Origin: Nematocida homosporus
Taxonomy: Eukaryota > Microsporidia
DNA length: 64,000 bases
Assembly (NCBI RefSeq): GCF_024244095.1
Contig: NW_026250678.1
Span: 33,104-97,103 of the forward strand
Direction of reading: 5' to 3'
In this document: positions 28,297 through 37,429 of the stretch, one piece after another
Layout: every line of letters begins with the position of its first letter
How positions within the stretch are numbered: the stretch's first letter is position 1
The notes under the pieces: generated by a model
The model's input: only the letters and a program-made list of their open reading frames with translations
Database searches by the model: none
Told to the model about the DNA's origin: nothing
Program-made: the position numbers and the translations under genes

Positions 28297-29037
28297 CTAC
28301 TGTAACATAGCTATACGGTACTTTTCATAGAAGTGGAAGTGGGTAGTACTTAGTAAATCGGCCCGGGCACTTGTTAAAAGCATGGTGAACAGTTCAAAGT
28401 CACTGTGTTCTGGGTTAGAGATAAGAACGCGGCCACAAGGTAATTCACGGCCTGAAAAAGGCTTGCCATCAATTGACTTCTTATCTGCTGCTAATAGGGC
28501 TAGTGGTTGTTTTTCTTTAGGAATCTCGTTGGTTTCAAAGAGATCTATTTTGTTCTCTGATAAGCAGCTACTGATTTTGGCGCGTAAGTCGCTTAGTTCA
28601 GTTTCTGTATGGTAGTCGCACTTAGGAATAACCAGAATAAGATTGGTTTTAGTATGTAGTAGCTTAAGTAGGGTAAGATCGTAGTCCTTAATTCCACGAT
28701 TATTAACTGAGAGGAAAACCAGAACTAAGTGGATTCGTTTATCTTCAAAGAAAACATCACGATGAATTTTGGTCTCTTCCACTAAATGTTCACGGTATCG
28801 CTCACGAACAAATCCTTCTATCTTAGCAAAGCTTTCGGCCATATCCCCAGTAGTTCCATACCCACGGGCTTCATAGAAGTAAACCGGCTGATTTTCAACC
28901 ATAAGTTTATGTTCTGAAAACTCGCCTTCCTGAGTAAGACTAGTTTGACCCAGTGTAGATAGAAAAGAAGTCTTGCCTAAACTACTTGCCCCAACTAGCA
29001 GCACATTCAATCGCTCACATCCTTTAGGAATTCGCAT
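28297..29037 (-). CDS. Septin-like GTPase, short form
   Basis: 246 residues. The P-loop is GASSLGKTS (septin form GxxGxGKS/T). The downstream block RGIKDYDLTLLKLLHTKTNLILVIPKCD corresponds to the septin D-x-x-x-MK-x-LH-x-x-VN-x-(I/V)-P-(V/I)-I-x-KAD motif with the G4 Asp kept. A switch-2-like EARGYGTTGD replaces DTPGFGD. Septins form filaments at the cell cortex. It is shorter than usual (300-400) and lacks a clear C-terminal coiled coil. The ATG lies two bases downstream of the HIT gene's stop, so transcripts must overlap. Confidence 0.75.
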   Translation of the reverse strand: MRIPKGCERLNVLLVGASSLGKTSFLSTLGQTSLTQEGEFSEHKLMVENQPVYFYEARGYGTTGDMAESFAKIEGFVRERYREHLVEETKIHRDVFFEDKRIHLVLVFLSVNNRGIKDYDLTLLKLLHTKTNLILVIPKCDYHTETELSDLRAKISSCLSENKIDLFETNEIPKEKQPLALLAADKKSIDGKPFSGRELPCGRVLISNPEHSDFELFTMLLTSARADLLSTTHFHFYEKYRIAMLQ

Positions 29038-29038
29038 G

Positions 29039-29044
29039 TTTATT
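29039..29044 (-). terminator. AATAAA containing the HIT gene stop
   Basis: AAATAAAC on the minus strand, with TAA nested inside. The septin ATG follows immediately. Confidence 0.5.
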
Positions 29045-29444
29045 TATCCTGGAAGGTCTGCTTAATACTATCACCCAGCAGTCGAATTTCTTCAGCTGAA
29101 ACTCGCGACCTTGTCCAGTTAACTAAAAGACCTTCTTCATCCTCGGCATTCCAAGGAATGATATGAAAATGAACGTGTTTAACACTTTGCAGATGTCCGT
29201 TATTTTGTAAGATGTTGTACTGGTCAATTGTTCCCACCTTAGATACGATCTGCTTAATAACTAGCAAGGCACCACCTAGATAAGCATCAGAAAGATCTGT
29301 TAATTGCTCAGCATGCTCTTTTGGCACAACTAACATATGTCCTCGAGAAATCGGATTAACATCCATGACAGCAATAAACAAACTATCCTCATAAACCTTG
29401 TTCCCCACTTCACCTTTCACTATCCGACAGAAGATACAATCCAT
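29040..29444 (-). CDS. HNT1: HIT-family nucleotide hydrolase (HINT/HNT1)
   Basis: From MDCIFCRIVKGE it encodes 134 residues. It has the HINT start CIFCRIVKGE, the core DVNPISRGHMLVVPKEH and the catalytic histidine triad in VKHVHFHIIPW. HINT proteins hydrolyse adenosine phosphoramidates. An in-frame ATG 33 bases upstream would overlap the promoter of ELF1, so the start at 29444, the family N-terminus, is chosen. It is divergent from ELF1 with 26 bases between ATGs. Confidence 0.9.
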   Translation of the reverse strand: MDCIFCRIVKGEVGNKVYEDSLFIAVMDVNPISRGHMLVVPKEHAEQLTDLSDAYLGGALLVIKQIVSKVGTIDQYNILQNNGHLQSVKHVHFHIIPWNAEDEEGLLVNWTRSRVSAEEIRLLGDSIKQTFQDK

Positions 29445-29470
29445 AATAGCCCGAAAAACTGAGATTTTAA
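29445..29470. promoter_or_regulatory. 26-base bidirectional spacer HNT1/ELF1
   Basis: Contains GCCCGAAAAACTGAGATTTT, with a CCC close to the HNT1 start and an ATTTT run before the ELF1 ATG. Confidence 0.55.
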
Positions 29471-29734
29471 ATGGCAAGAAAGAAGAGTCAACGCGGTCCC
29501 AAAAGAATCATTAAACCCAAAGAAGAGAAACGTTTCTCATGTCTTGAATGTAATCGTGAAGCCACAGTTCAGTGTCGAGTTGATCATCAAAGAAATCGAG
29601 GCCAAGCAGTTTGTCTGGCCTGTTCAGTTACGTTTGAATGTACCACCAATCGACTTTCACAACCTATTGATGTCTATTCCGAATGGGTTGATTCAATTGA
29701 AGACTCGAAAACCACTCCTAAGGAGTCAAATTAG
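29471..29734 (+). CDS. ELF1: Transcription elongation factor ELF1 (ELOF1)
   Basis: The 87-residue zinc-finger protein has the basic N-terminus MARKKSQRGPKR, a four-Cys zinc site (CLEC ... CLAC, 21 residues between pairs) and the conserved end VYSEWVD. ELF1 binds elongating RNA polymerase II. The C-terminal tail is short. It belongs functionally with IWS1 at 24696. Confidence 0.9.
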   Translation: MARKKSQRGPKRIIKPKEEKRFSCLECNREATVQCRVDHQRNRGQAVCLACSVTFECTTNRLSQPIDVYSEWVDSIEDSKTTPKESN

Positions 29735-30547
29735 TATAAAGTTGTATTATGTTATCTTGTGTTGTGTTATGTTAGTGTGGTGTTATGTTAGTATTGTCTT
29801 TTGGTGATGTTGTGTTAGTGTGGTGTTAGTATTGTCTTTTGGTGATGTTATGTTAGATTGTAATCTGGCTTAGTCTCTTTTTAGCAAGTAAGTCGGTTTA
29901 TTGTGATAGTATTGAGTTGGTATTGAGTTAGTCTTATATTATGTTAGTCTTATGTTGTATTCTGAACAAGGACATATCTTAGGCCGATTTAAAGAAGGTT
30001 GGCTTAATCATGATTTTATTGGATTTGAATTGGAATTTGAATTTGAAACAAAAAGCCAACTAAACTCAATATTCTTTGTTGATTTCTAAAGTTGAAATTA
30101 GCTTTAATTTAAACCAGTAGTGATTACATTCTCAATAAAACACCTCTTTACTGCTTACTTACCCACCAACCTCAAAGTCTCTAATACCAACCCAATCTCA
30201 ACCCCATCTCACTTCCAGCTATTTTTCCAACTAAGCATCTCAAAGCAGATAACAAACACTATTTAGCTTACTTAACCCAAATCTACCCCATTTAACTTTA
30301 CATCTTATCCCTACTAACTCAATGCCAACACAATACCAACCCAACACAACCCACCACTAAACCCACAATAAATAACACATAATATCGTTATAATACCCCC
30401 TAAACCCAACTCAACCCCATACTAACCCATTCTAATCCATTCTAACCCAAATACCAACTAAAACCTAACTCAAACCCGACTTAATACAAACCAAGAGATA
30501 AGAAGATAAGGAGAGAGAAGGAGGAGAAGAGAGAAGGAAGACAGACC
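29735..30547. other. Spacer with polarity switch
   Basis: 29740-29960 is plus-strand G/T simple sequence (GTTATGTTAGTGTGGTG). 30150-30480 is C/A-rich (AACCCAACTCAACCCC). 30495-30540 is a purine-only stretch (GAGATAAGAAGATAAGGAG) directly before the exosome gene. No gene is seen. Confidence 0.6.
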
Positions 30548-31204
30548 ATGCATTTTTTTATGTTCCGGAAAGACGGCCGCAAGTATAATCAACATCGTTT
30601 AGTGGCTATCTCTGTTCAAGAAGCTATTTATTTCAATCACGGCCTCTCCCAAGTCTCTACTCTTCTTACACACTCGCCTACCCAGAAACAGAGATTATCA
30701 ATCATCGTTAAAATGGAAGAAGGATCTCTACCGGCCAGTGCATCGCGAATCCGTACGGAACGAAAAGAAGAAGAGATAGGCGAAATTCTCGAAAAGATCT
30801 TTACACCTTTACTTATGGAGACTGACTTCTGCTATGAAATAGAACACCGAGTTATTTTTGCTGATGGTTCCCTTCTACCCCTGCTTATCAATAGTACTAC
30901 CTTTGCCCTAGAAAAGTTCCGTATTCCTATTCGCCATCTTATCTTTGCTCTTTCCTGTGCAGTTTCAAAATATGAAAAGGATGCCTATCTTATCGATACA
31001 ACTGATCAGGAGGAAAGGGATCGCTTACCTGCCGTAGTACTAGCTGCTTCCTATACTGAGCACCAGGAGTATATCTCTTTTGTAGAAATGTCCAATGGAG
31101 TTCCTATCTCTTCACATTCTAAACTACTTCATACGGCCATGGATGCCCTTAAGAGCAACAGTACTACTCTATTCCAACTATGCCAACAGTCTAGTAGCTC
31201 ATAG
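30548..31204 (+). CDS. Exosome ring subunit, RNase PH family (RRP41/RRP46 type)
   Basis: The 218-residue product opens FRKDGRKYNQHR, the R-x-DGR signature of RRP41-type subunits. It contains RTERKEEEIGEILEKIF, then FADGSLLPLLINSTTFAL, matching Q-x-DGG-x-xxAx-INAA of the RNase PH fold. Such subunits form the six-membered exosome barrel capped by proteins such as CSL4 (4118). An in-frame ATG four codons downstream (30560) is an alternative start. The exact subunit is uncertain; the DGR start favours RRP41 (SKI6). Confidence 0.8.
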   Translation: MHFFMFRKDGRKYNQHRLVAISVQEAIYFNHGLSQVSTLLTHSPTQKQRLSIIVKMEEGSLPASASRIRTERKEEEIGEILEKIFTPLLMETDFCYEIEHRVIFADGSLLPLLINSTTFALEKFRIPIRHLIFALSCAVSKYEKDAYLIDTTDQEERDRLPAVVLAASYTEHQEYISFVEMSNGVPISSHSKLLHTAMDALKSNSTTLFQLCQQSSSS

Positions 31205-31227
31205 ATTGAAAAGCTCTTTTCTTTTTT

Positions 31228-31231
31228 GGGG
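31228..31231 (+). promoter_or_regulatory. GGGG motif one base before the eIF1 start
   Basis: TTTTTTGGGGC precedes ATG at 31233, resembling the GGG-type upstream motif of microsporidian genes. Confidence 0.4.
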
Positions 31232-31232
31232 C

Positions 31233-31547
31233 ATGCATGATGACGTCGACTGTGATGACGAATATGTCTTTTCCGATGAAGAGACTGGCTTAAACATTAA
31301 TGAAATTCATGTGCGTAAACAGATTCGGAAAGGGCGGAAGTGGCTTACTACAGTGGAAGGAATTCCGGCTGATTTTGAAATTGACGATCTGCTGAACCGA
31401 CTGAAACGCGAGCTTTGTTGCAATGGGAACATTGATGCGTCGCCGACTGGTCAAGTAATTGTGATGCAAGGTGATCATGGCCGGAAGATAGTTGAGCGAT
31501 TGGCCGATGTCTTTCCTAATTACAAAGTCTCATTTCACGGCAATTAG
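31233..31547 (+). CDS. SUI1: Translation initiation factor eIF1 (SUI1)
   Basis: 104 residues from the ATG at 31233. The SUI1 fold is shown by IHVRKQIRKGRKWLTTVEGIP, then LLNRLKRELCCNG, then the hallmark GQVIVMQGDHGRKI and VERLADVFP. eIF1 enforces start-codon selection on the 40S subunit. Upstream in-frame ATGs overlap the exosome gene in another frame and are not used. The gene starts 28 bases after the exosome stop. Confidence 0.93.
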   Translation: MHDDVDCDDEYVFSDEETGLNINEIHVRKQIRKGRKWLTTVEGIPADFEIDDLLNRLKRELCCNGNIDASPTGQVIVMQGDHGRKIVERLADVFPNYKVSFHGN

Positions 31548-31627
31548 TAAATTTACTTGATTTTGATTTTGATTGTGATTTTTTGATCGTATGGTTAAAC
31601 CCAAGAATGCTTTATTGTTAGTTGGAC

Positions 31628-33748
31628 CTATTTCTTGATCTTATGAAGTAAATCAAAAGTCCGTTTTTTGATATCATGGAAGAATTGGTTGATGCACTGC
31701 ATGGCAATAGAAACGGAAACTGGTAGTTGCCGCGTCGGGGCCAAGTACGTATGAGTCTTGTCCGTGGAAATATCGCGGTGCTCGACCGTGGTTCGAATGA
31801 TAGTGGCGGCGGCTGCAGCTGGAATAGTAGTTGCGGCCTGGTCAGGCACTAAGTTACGAATGGCTAGAGTTTGGGCCGATACGTCTTTAGGACCAACTAC
31901 CGCAATAAATGAGAACTTCTGTTTCTGAGCATTAAGCACCTTCTTAGCCAATGTACTTTCGGAACTATCCACGAAGACTTCCAAACCGGTCAAGAGTTGA
32001 GCTGTCTTATGAGCATACGGTATTTCGTTAGGCGTAACGGGAATGATGGCTACTTGGTTTGGATTAAGCCAGGGAGGTAAACGGCCTTTGAAATGTTCCA
32101 GTAGAATTCCAGACATTCGTTCAACACTACCTAGAATAGCACGATGAATCATCACTGGTTGTTCCATCTTACCTTCAGCATTCCGGAAAGTCAAGTTAAA
32201 CCGTTGCGGTAATTGGAAGTCCAGTTGAATCGTCCCACACTGGTGTTGACGACCCAAGGCATCACTAATTGAGATGTCTATTTTAGGCCCGTAAAACGCC
32301 CCATCGCCTTCATTAAGAGTCCAAGGCACTCCGGCTAGATCCAAAGCTGATTTAAGTTGGGACTCAGCCTGGTCCCAAACACTAGCTTCTCCTAAGTACT
32401 TGCTCGGCCGGGTACTAAGTGCTACGGCATAAGTAAAGCCAAGTACGGCATAGATTTCCTTTAGGAAGTCCAAAGCCGAAAGAATCTCTTCGGCCACTCG
32501 ACTAGTTTGCACAAAGATATGGGCATCGTCCTGTTGGAATCTTCGGACTCGAGTCAGACCAGTTAAGGCCCCTGAGATCTCATTACGATGTAAGACACCA
32601 AAATCAGCAATTCTTAAGGGTAAATCACGATAGGAACAAGATAAGTGTTTGAAAAGCAAACAATGCCCAGGACAGTTCATGGGTTTTAAGGCCATTTCCG
32701 TATTATCAGCCGAGAAACAAAACATATCATCCTTATAATTGGCCCAATGCCCACTTGTCTTCCAAAGTTCATTGGTGAAGACATTAGGAGTAATCACTTC
32801 TTTGAAGTCTCGTTTCCGGTAATTTTCCTTAATCAGAGCAATCAATGAATTGTAGATAAAAGCTCCTTTAGGCAAGAAGAAGCACGAACCAGGACTCATT
32901 GGTGAGAAGAAGAACAGATCTAATTCCGTACCAATTCGCCGATGATTGTTCTTCTTGGCCTCTTCCAAGCGCAATAAATGCTCTTTCATGAGTTGAGTGC
33001 TGGGGAAAGATACGCCGTAAATACGTTGTAAGACCGGTCGTGATGAATCGCCTAAAAAGAAGGAACTACTATGATGAGTTACTTCAATAGCCTTAATGTA
33101 TCCAGTTCCAGGAATATGTGGGCCTAAACAGAAATCAATTAAAGGACCACAACGATAAACCGTACTCTTCTCCTCTACTTTAGTTTGAATAAGTTCTAAC
33201 TTAAGCGGGTTCTCAGAAAACATGTCTAGTAAGTCAGCCTTAGATAATTCCAAACGTACAAACCGTTGTTTATCCTTTGTAGCTGCTTTCATTGCTTTCT
33301 GCAACTTGGCATAATCTTCAGGTGTTACTGTTCGGTCCATACTCATTTCATAAAAGAATCCCGAGTCGGTCGGTGGTCCTAGACAAAGATGGCAGGCATA
33401 AGTACTCTCACAGGCCTCACCTAAAACATGAGCGGAAGAGTGCCAGAATACTTGTCGGCCTTCCTTATCTTCAAAACTCAAAAACTCCAAAGAGGAACTT
33501 GCTTCTAGAGGTCGGTGGGCATCCCAAAGAAGACCATCTACTTTAGCCACAATAAACTCTTGATGTTGTGGGTTTAAATGCTTAGAGATAACAAAAGGAG
33601 TAGTCTCATAAGCCGTTCCATCAAAATTACCAAATTTGGTAATTATGTGAATGGGAAGTTTAGAGAGATTCTTTATCTTTTCATTATATTCAGCCAGTTT
33701 TCGATCAAAGATAGTAATACGCTTCTGAATGTAGTCGTCAAATTTCAT
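31628..33748 (-). CDS. THS1: Threonyl-tRNA synthetase
   Basis: 706 residues with the family's full domain order. TGS-like N-terminal domain (about 45-110). Editing domain with HSSAH and the conserved CLGPHIPGTG. Class II catalytic core with zinc ligands in MNCPGHC, motif 2 RNEISGALTGLTRVRRFQQDD and motif 3 HRAILGSVERMSG. C-terminal anticodon-binding domain from about residue 560, carrying an insertion after VGPKDV. The enzyme charges tRNA-Thr in the cytosol. Divergent from the primase gene with 22 bases between ATGs. Confidence 0.95.
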   Translation of the reverse strand: MKFDDYIQKRITIFDRKLAEYNEKIKNLSKLPIHIITKFGNFDGTAYETTPFVISKHLNPQHQEFIVAKVDGLLWDAHRPLEASSSLEFLSFEDKEGRQVFWHSSAHVLGEACESTYACHLCLGPPTDSGFFYEMSMDRTVTPEDYAKLQKAMKAATKDKQRFVRLELSKADLLDMFSENPLKLELIQTKVEEKSTVYRCGPLIDFCLGPHIPGTGYIKAIEVTHHSSSFFLGDSSRPVLQRIYGVSFPSTQLMKEHLLRLEEAKKNNHRRIGTELDLFFFSPMSPGSCFFLPKGAFIYNSLIALIKENYRKRDFKEVITPNVFTNELWKTSGHWANYKDDMFCFSADNTEMALKPMNCPGHCLLFKHLSCSYRDLPLRIADFGVLHRNEISGALTGLTRVRRFQQDDAHIFVQTSRVAEEILSALDFLKEIYAVLGFTYAVALSTRPSKYLGEASVWDQAESQLKSALDLAGVPWTLNEGDGAFYGPKIDISISDALGRQHQCGTIQLDFQLPQRFNLTFRNAEGKMEQPVMIHRAILGSVERMSGILLEHFKGRLPPWLNPNQVAIIPVTPNEIPYAHKTAQLLTGLEVFVDSSESTLAKKVLNAQKQKFSFIAVVGPKDVSAQTLAIRNLVPDQAATTIPAAAAATIIRTTVEHRDISTDKTHTYLAPTRQLPVSVSIAMQCINQFFHDIKKRTFDLLHKIKK

Positions 33749-33770
33749 AAATTTTTCCGATTAGCCGCAT
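33749..33770. promoter_or_regulatory. 22-base bidirectional spacer ThrRS/primase
   Basis: Contains AAATTTTTCCGATTAGCC. It has the same length and a similar T-tract to the NUF2/CSL4 spacer. Confidence 0.6.
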
Positions 33771-34892
33771 ATGAGAAAGATAACACATCGATTAAACCTC
33801 TATCTTGATGGAAGGACAAGTGTAGATAGGACTGAGGATTATTATGGATTGGTTCGGGAACGTCGGGAAGTCTATGGATACTTAGAGAGACGGGGGCATT
33901 TGCCTATTTCAGCGAGATTTAGTGAAGATTGGTCGGCTGATCTTGATTTAAATCAGCACTATGCCTGTAAGGTAGCAAGTGTAGCTGATCCAAGTAGAAT
34001 GGAGGATTTTGTGAATGGTGAAATCCAGATATTCCGTTCGCGATTGGAGCAGATGAATGAGAAGGAGATTCTTTTGTTCTGGGCTGAGGAGTACATTACG
34101 CGTTTAGTTGAGCCGGTTCGGTTTAACTCGACTGAGCAAGGAGTTGTAATCGAGGTGGATGGAGACCAATCTAATTGGATGGGCCAGGAGAAGGTTAGTT
34201 TGGCAGTCGGCCAGAAAGTAGCTGGAATGGTTAATCGTGGGGAGAGAATTAGAGTCCGAGCTGGATTCTGGCACTTCTATGGGCTGAAGGAACGAATGGA
34301 AAATGGCCGGATGGAAAGTGGAGTAGCTGGGGTTAAGAGTATGCTTATTCGTGCCTTTGCTGATATGTTGAGTTGGACAACCGAAAAGCTCTACCAGTCC
34401 AATCAAGTCGGTATGGTTTACGATGTGAAAGAAAGAGTGCAACCTTTAGAAGCAATTAAGCTGGAAGAGAAGTTCATTCCAGGGTGTATTAAACGCATTC
34501 TTGACCGACTACGCCAGGATCAACATCTTAAGTACCAGGACCGGACCAACTTAGTTAATTTCCTTAAGAACATTGGTGTGCCTTTAGAAGATGCCGTGAG
34601 TTTATTGCGTAGTCATTTCAACTGTACACCGGACAGATTTGACAAAGAGTATCGATATGCTATACGGCATACTTATGGTCAGGTAGGTAGTCGTAAGGAT
34701 TACAAAAGCATTCCTTGTGCAGTTATTATGAAAGAAACGGGCATGCCTGGTTGTTCTGGGTGTCCGTATGCCAGAGATCTCGATGGCAAGCAGAAGTGCA
34801 ATTTAGCCTTAACTCAACTACTTGGCTTCCCAGTGCCCGTTCATCTTTCCCCGGCCGAGTACTATACCATGGCCCGTAAGGCCAGCAAGTAA
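33771..34892 (+). CDS. PRI2: DNA primase large subunit
   Basis: 373 residues. The C-terminal iron-sulfur domain has all four cluster cysteines in context: FIPGCIKRIL, then SIPCAVIM, then GCSGCPYA and a final KQKC. The helix YQDRTNLVNFLKNIG and HTYGQVG also match PRI2. The N-terminal part is shorter than in animals (509). PRI2 works with PRI1 and Pol alpha to start replication primers. Its cluster would depend on the cytosolic assembly system represented by CFD1. Confidence 0.92.
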   Translation: MRKITHRLNLYLDGRTSVDRTEDYYGLVRERREVYGYLERRGHLPISARFSEDWSADLDLNQHYACKVASVADPSRMEDFVNGEIQIFRSRLEQMNEKEILLFWAEEYITRLVEPVRFNSTEQGVVIEVDGDQSNWMGQEKVSLAVGQKVAGMVNRGERIRVRAGFWHFYGLKERMENGRMESGVAGVKSMLIRAFADMLSWTTEKLYQSNQVGMVYDVKERVQPLEAIKLEEKFIPGCIKRILDRLRQDQHLKYQDRTNLVNFLKNIGVPLEDAVSLLRSHFNCTPDRFDKEYRYAIRHTYGQVGSRKDYKSIPCAVIMKETGMPGCSGCPYARDLDGKQKCNLALTQLLGFPVPVHLSPAEYYTMARKASK

Positions 34893-35113
34893 CCAATCAG
34901 CAAGAAGATACAAGTTGAGTTAAGTTAATATTGGGTTGAGTTGAGGTGGTTAAATGGTGGTAGTTATACAATAGCTAAGTACTGTATCGATTTGTTTATC
35001 AGATTAAGATTTGTGATAAGATCCGATTAATAAACTCAAGAGAAACATTCCTTTATTATAACTGTTGTATGTTCCTAAAAGGACATTCCCGGTTTTAAAA
35101 AGACGGGAAGAAA

Positions 35114-35148
35114 ATTACCTAATAAGGAAATTTTCCTGTCTATAAATA
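35114..35148 (+). promoter_or_regulatory. Retroelement promoter block: palindrome plus TATAAATA
   Basis: ATTACC-TAATAA-GGAAAT (35114-35131) continues into GGAAATTTTCC (35126-35136), four bases, then TATAAATA (35141-35148). The ATG at 35180 is 31 bases after the TATA box. A reverse-oriented copy with the same four-base spacing is at 37394-37429. Confidence 0.6.
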
Positions 35149-35179
35149 GACCTGCAAATGAATAAAGACGAGAGTTTAA

Positions 35180-36562
35180 ATGGCGGATCGCAGAAAACAA
35201 CTAAAGGACGACCCGGGAGCCTTACGTGACCTAAGGCAGATTGAAGAGACGATGCATAAAAGGAAGGATGACCTTGAGATGGCCCTCAAGTTTCTCACTT
35301 ACTCAGAAGACACTGAAGAGTTCCTCAGTTGGGAGGACTTCCTGGGAAAAAGCCCGAGCTGGCAGGAAATGTCCTCCGCCGAGCGTATCCGGATCTTGCT
35401 TCAAAATGGCCTAGCACGAGATCTGGCCCGTTTCCATAAGATTAGCCACAGGCTACGGTCATACTATCGAGAGATTAGTGACCTGGAAGAAGTTGAACCC
35501 GAATCCGTTGAAGTGCATTGGGACACTGTGCGAAGTAGAATGATCGAGATATTTAGCTCTGCCGAGGATGACAGGTTGGAGCTACCCCACTTCAAGAAGG
35601 GAGAAAGTCTAACCCACTGGGCCTTGCATGCCTGCGGACTTTATGCGGCAAAAGCCCTTACGTGGGCCCAGCTGGTGAAGAAGGTTGAGAAGACCGTTCC
35701 ACACCCTTCCTTAATAGGGAAAGTCTTTGATCCATCAAAACCAGAGATGCAGCGATTTGTAGACGTTTGTCGAGCCATCGACCGGAAAGAACAAACTCAG
35801 CAGACATCCCAAACTTCGACCACTAAGAAATCAGGAGGCACCAACTCCCGTTTGAACCTCGTCTGTACGTACTGCAAGAAGAAAGGGCATAAGGAAGAAG
35901 AGTGCTTTACAAAGAAGAACAAAGAGTCGAAAGAGACTAAACCCAAAGCTAAGTTAACGTCTTTGGAACCGCAAATGAGGACGAACATACCTCTACCGGA
36001 AGAAGATAAAGTCGAACTAGAAGGACCGTGCATCGCTGAGTTCACCCTAGGTTCAGGAAAACCAATGAGTGGAACATATGGCACAGGATCCCAACTGAAC
36101 GTGATTAATTGGGAGATGTATGAGCAGTTAGTACAAGAGCAGGGGCCGATACAGTGTTATGAACCAGAAATAACATCTCTGTATAACGTAAACGGAAAGG
36201 AAGTGAGAACCGAGAGCCTAATTGTTATGTCAATGAGCGTAAAAGGAGTTGAGGTCGGAAGGCAACAATTCTATATTATCCGAAACAAGAGGCTGGATCA
36301 ACCCTTAATAGGTCTACCTGCTATTCGAGCATACGAAAGCCGGATAGATGCACTCAAGACAAAAGTACAACTAGATCAATATCCGATACCCGGAATTCTT
36401 ACCATCACTGATGCACTAAGAGACACTACCGCGTTCTCCAAGATCGATTTAAAGGAAGGGTTCGTCAATGTTCCCCTACGAAAGAGTGAGAGAGTCAAAA
36501 CAACTATAACTAGTACATGTATATCCAACTTAGATCGGGTTGTGTTTAGTATTGAAGAGTAA
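35180..36562 (+). pseudogene. Decayed Ty3/gypsy-like retrotransposon Gag-Pol, internally deleted
   Basis: A 460-codon open frame. Residues about 1-215 form a Gag-like helical region. A CCHC zinc knuckle (CTYCKKKGHKEEEC) follows near residue 230. A retropepsin-like domain runs about 285-400, but the active-site Asp-Thr-Gly is Gly-Thr-Gly (YGTGSQLN), so catalysis should be lost. The frame then jumps straight to a reverse-transcriptase piece (YPIPGILTITDAL, then FSKIDLKEGF) lacking the upstream fingers region, and stops soon after, without the YxDD motif, RNase H or integrase. It is therefore a non-autonomous or dead copy. No clear LTR pair was recognised. Confidence 0.75.
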
Positions 36563-37184
36563 ACCTCTAATCTAGTTAGTAAAACTAAAACCAACTTAGA
36601 TCTTGTCAGAATTAGAATAGAGTTGGGATTTGTTTTCGAATTTAAATTATAGAGATTGCTAATCTGGTTATTCACTATTTCACATAGATAGAGTAGAGCT
36701 AGATTTAGTAGTGGTGTAGAGTGACATGAAGTTGAATTAGTAGAGACAATAAAGTAATAGATGGGATTGATTTAGAATAATAACCAACACTAACCCAATA
36801 GGGTTAGAGAGTGCAAAAGGTATAAGCATACAAAAAGTAACACATAGATTACCAGAACTATATCTTTGAACCACTAGGCTTATCTAATGGAGTACTTCTA
36901 AACTCTAGTAAGAGTTAATAAAGTCAGTAAGAGTTAGCCTTCAAAACATAAACATAAGATACTTAATCATTCCATTACACTACAACATGTTTATTGAATA
37001 GTAGCTCAACCCAAACCTAACTCAAACTCAACCCACCACAACCTAAACTCAATAAGATATTAAACTATAAAGTCATTTTCGGATGACTATGGGACTACTT
37101 GACGCCAATCGCAAGTGCTGCAGCAGTACTGCAGTTTAGTTAGGGCTTTTATGCTTACGTACAGCAAGGAGTATGAGGCAACTG

Positions 37185-37300
37185 ACTAAGGGACAAACTA
37201 ACTAAGGGACAACCAACTAAGGGACAACCAACTAAGGGACAAACTAACAGGGACCAATTAATATAGACAAACTAACAGGGACAAACTAACTAAGGGACAG
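37185..37300 (+). repeat. Short tandem repeat, unit about 15-16 bases
   Basis: About seven to eight imperfect copies of ACTAAGGGACAAACTA / ACTAAGGGACAACCA. Units 2 to 4 are nearly identical; later ones carry ACAGGGACAAACTA. Confidence 0.85.
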
Positions 37301-37393
37301 GTGGACACTGCTGAGTGTTCGATAACATAGTACATGTTATAGAGTTACTAGTCATGAGTCTCTCGCAGTGCCACGGACCTCAAATTCTCTCTG

Positions 37394-37429
37394 TATTTAT
37401 ACTTTGGAAATTTTCCTTATAAGGGAAAT
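37394..37429 (-). promoter_or_regulatory. Inverted copy of the retroelement promoter block
   Basis: Read on the minus strand: ATTTCCC-TTATAA-GGAAAATTTCC, four bases, TATAAATA. Order and spacing equal those at 35114-35148. Downstream on the minus strand only a roughly 21-codon ORF starts about 40 bases after the TATA box. Confidence 0.55.

Noticed and set aside
36563..36700. Continuation of the reverse transcriptase after the stop at 36562
   Set aside because: No RT motif such as YxDD is visible in any frame; the sequence becomes A/T-rich spacer.
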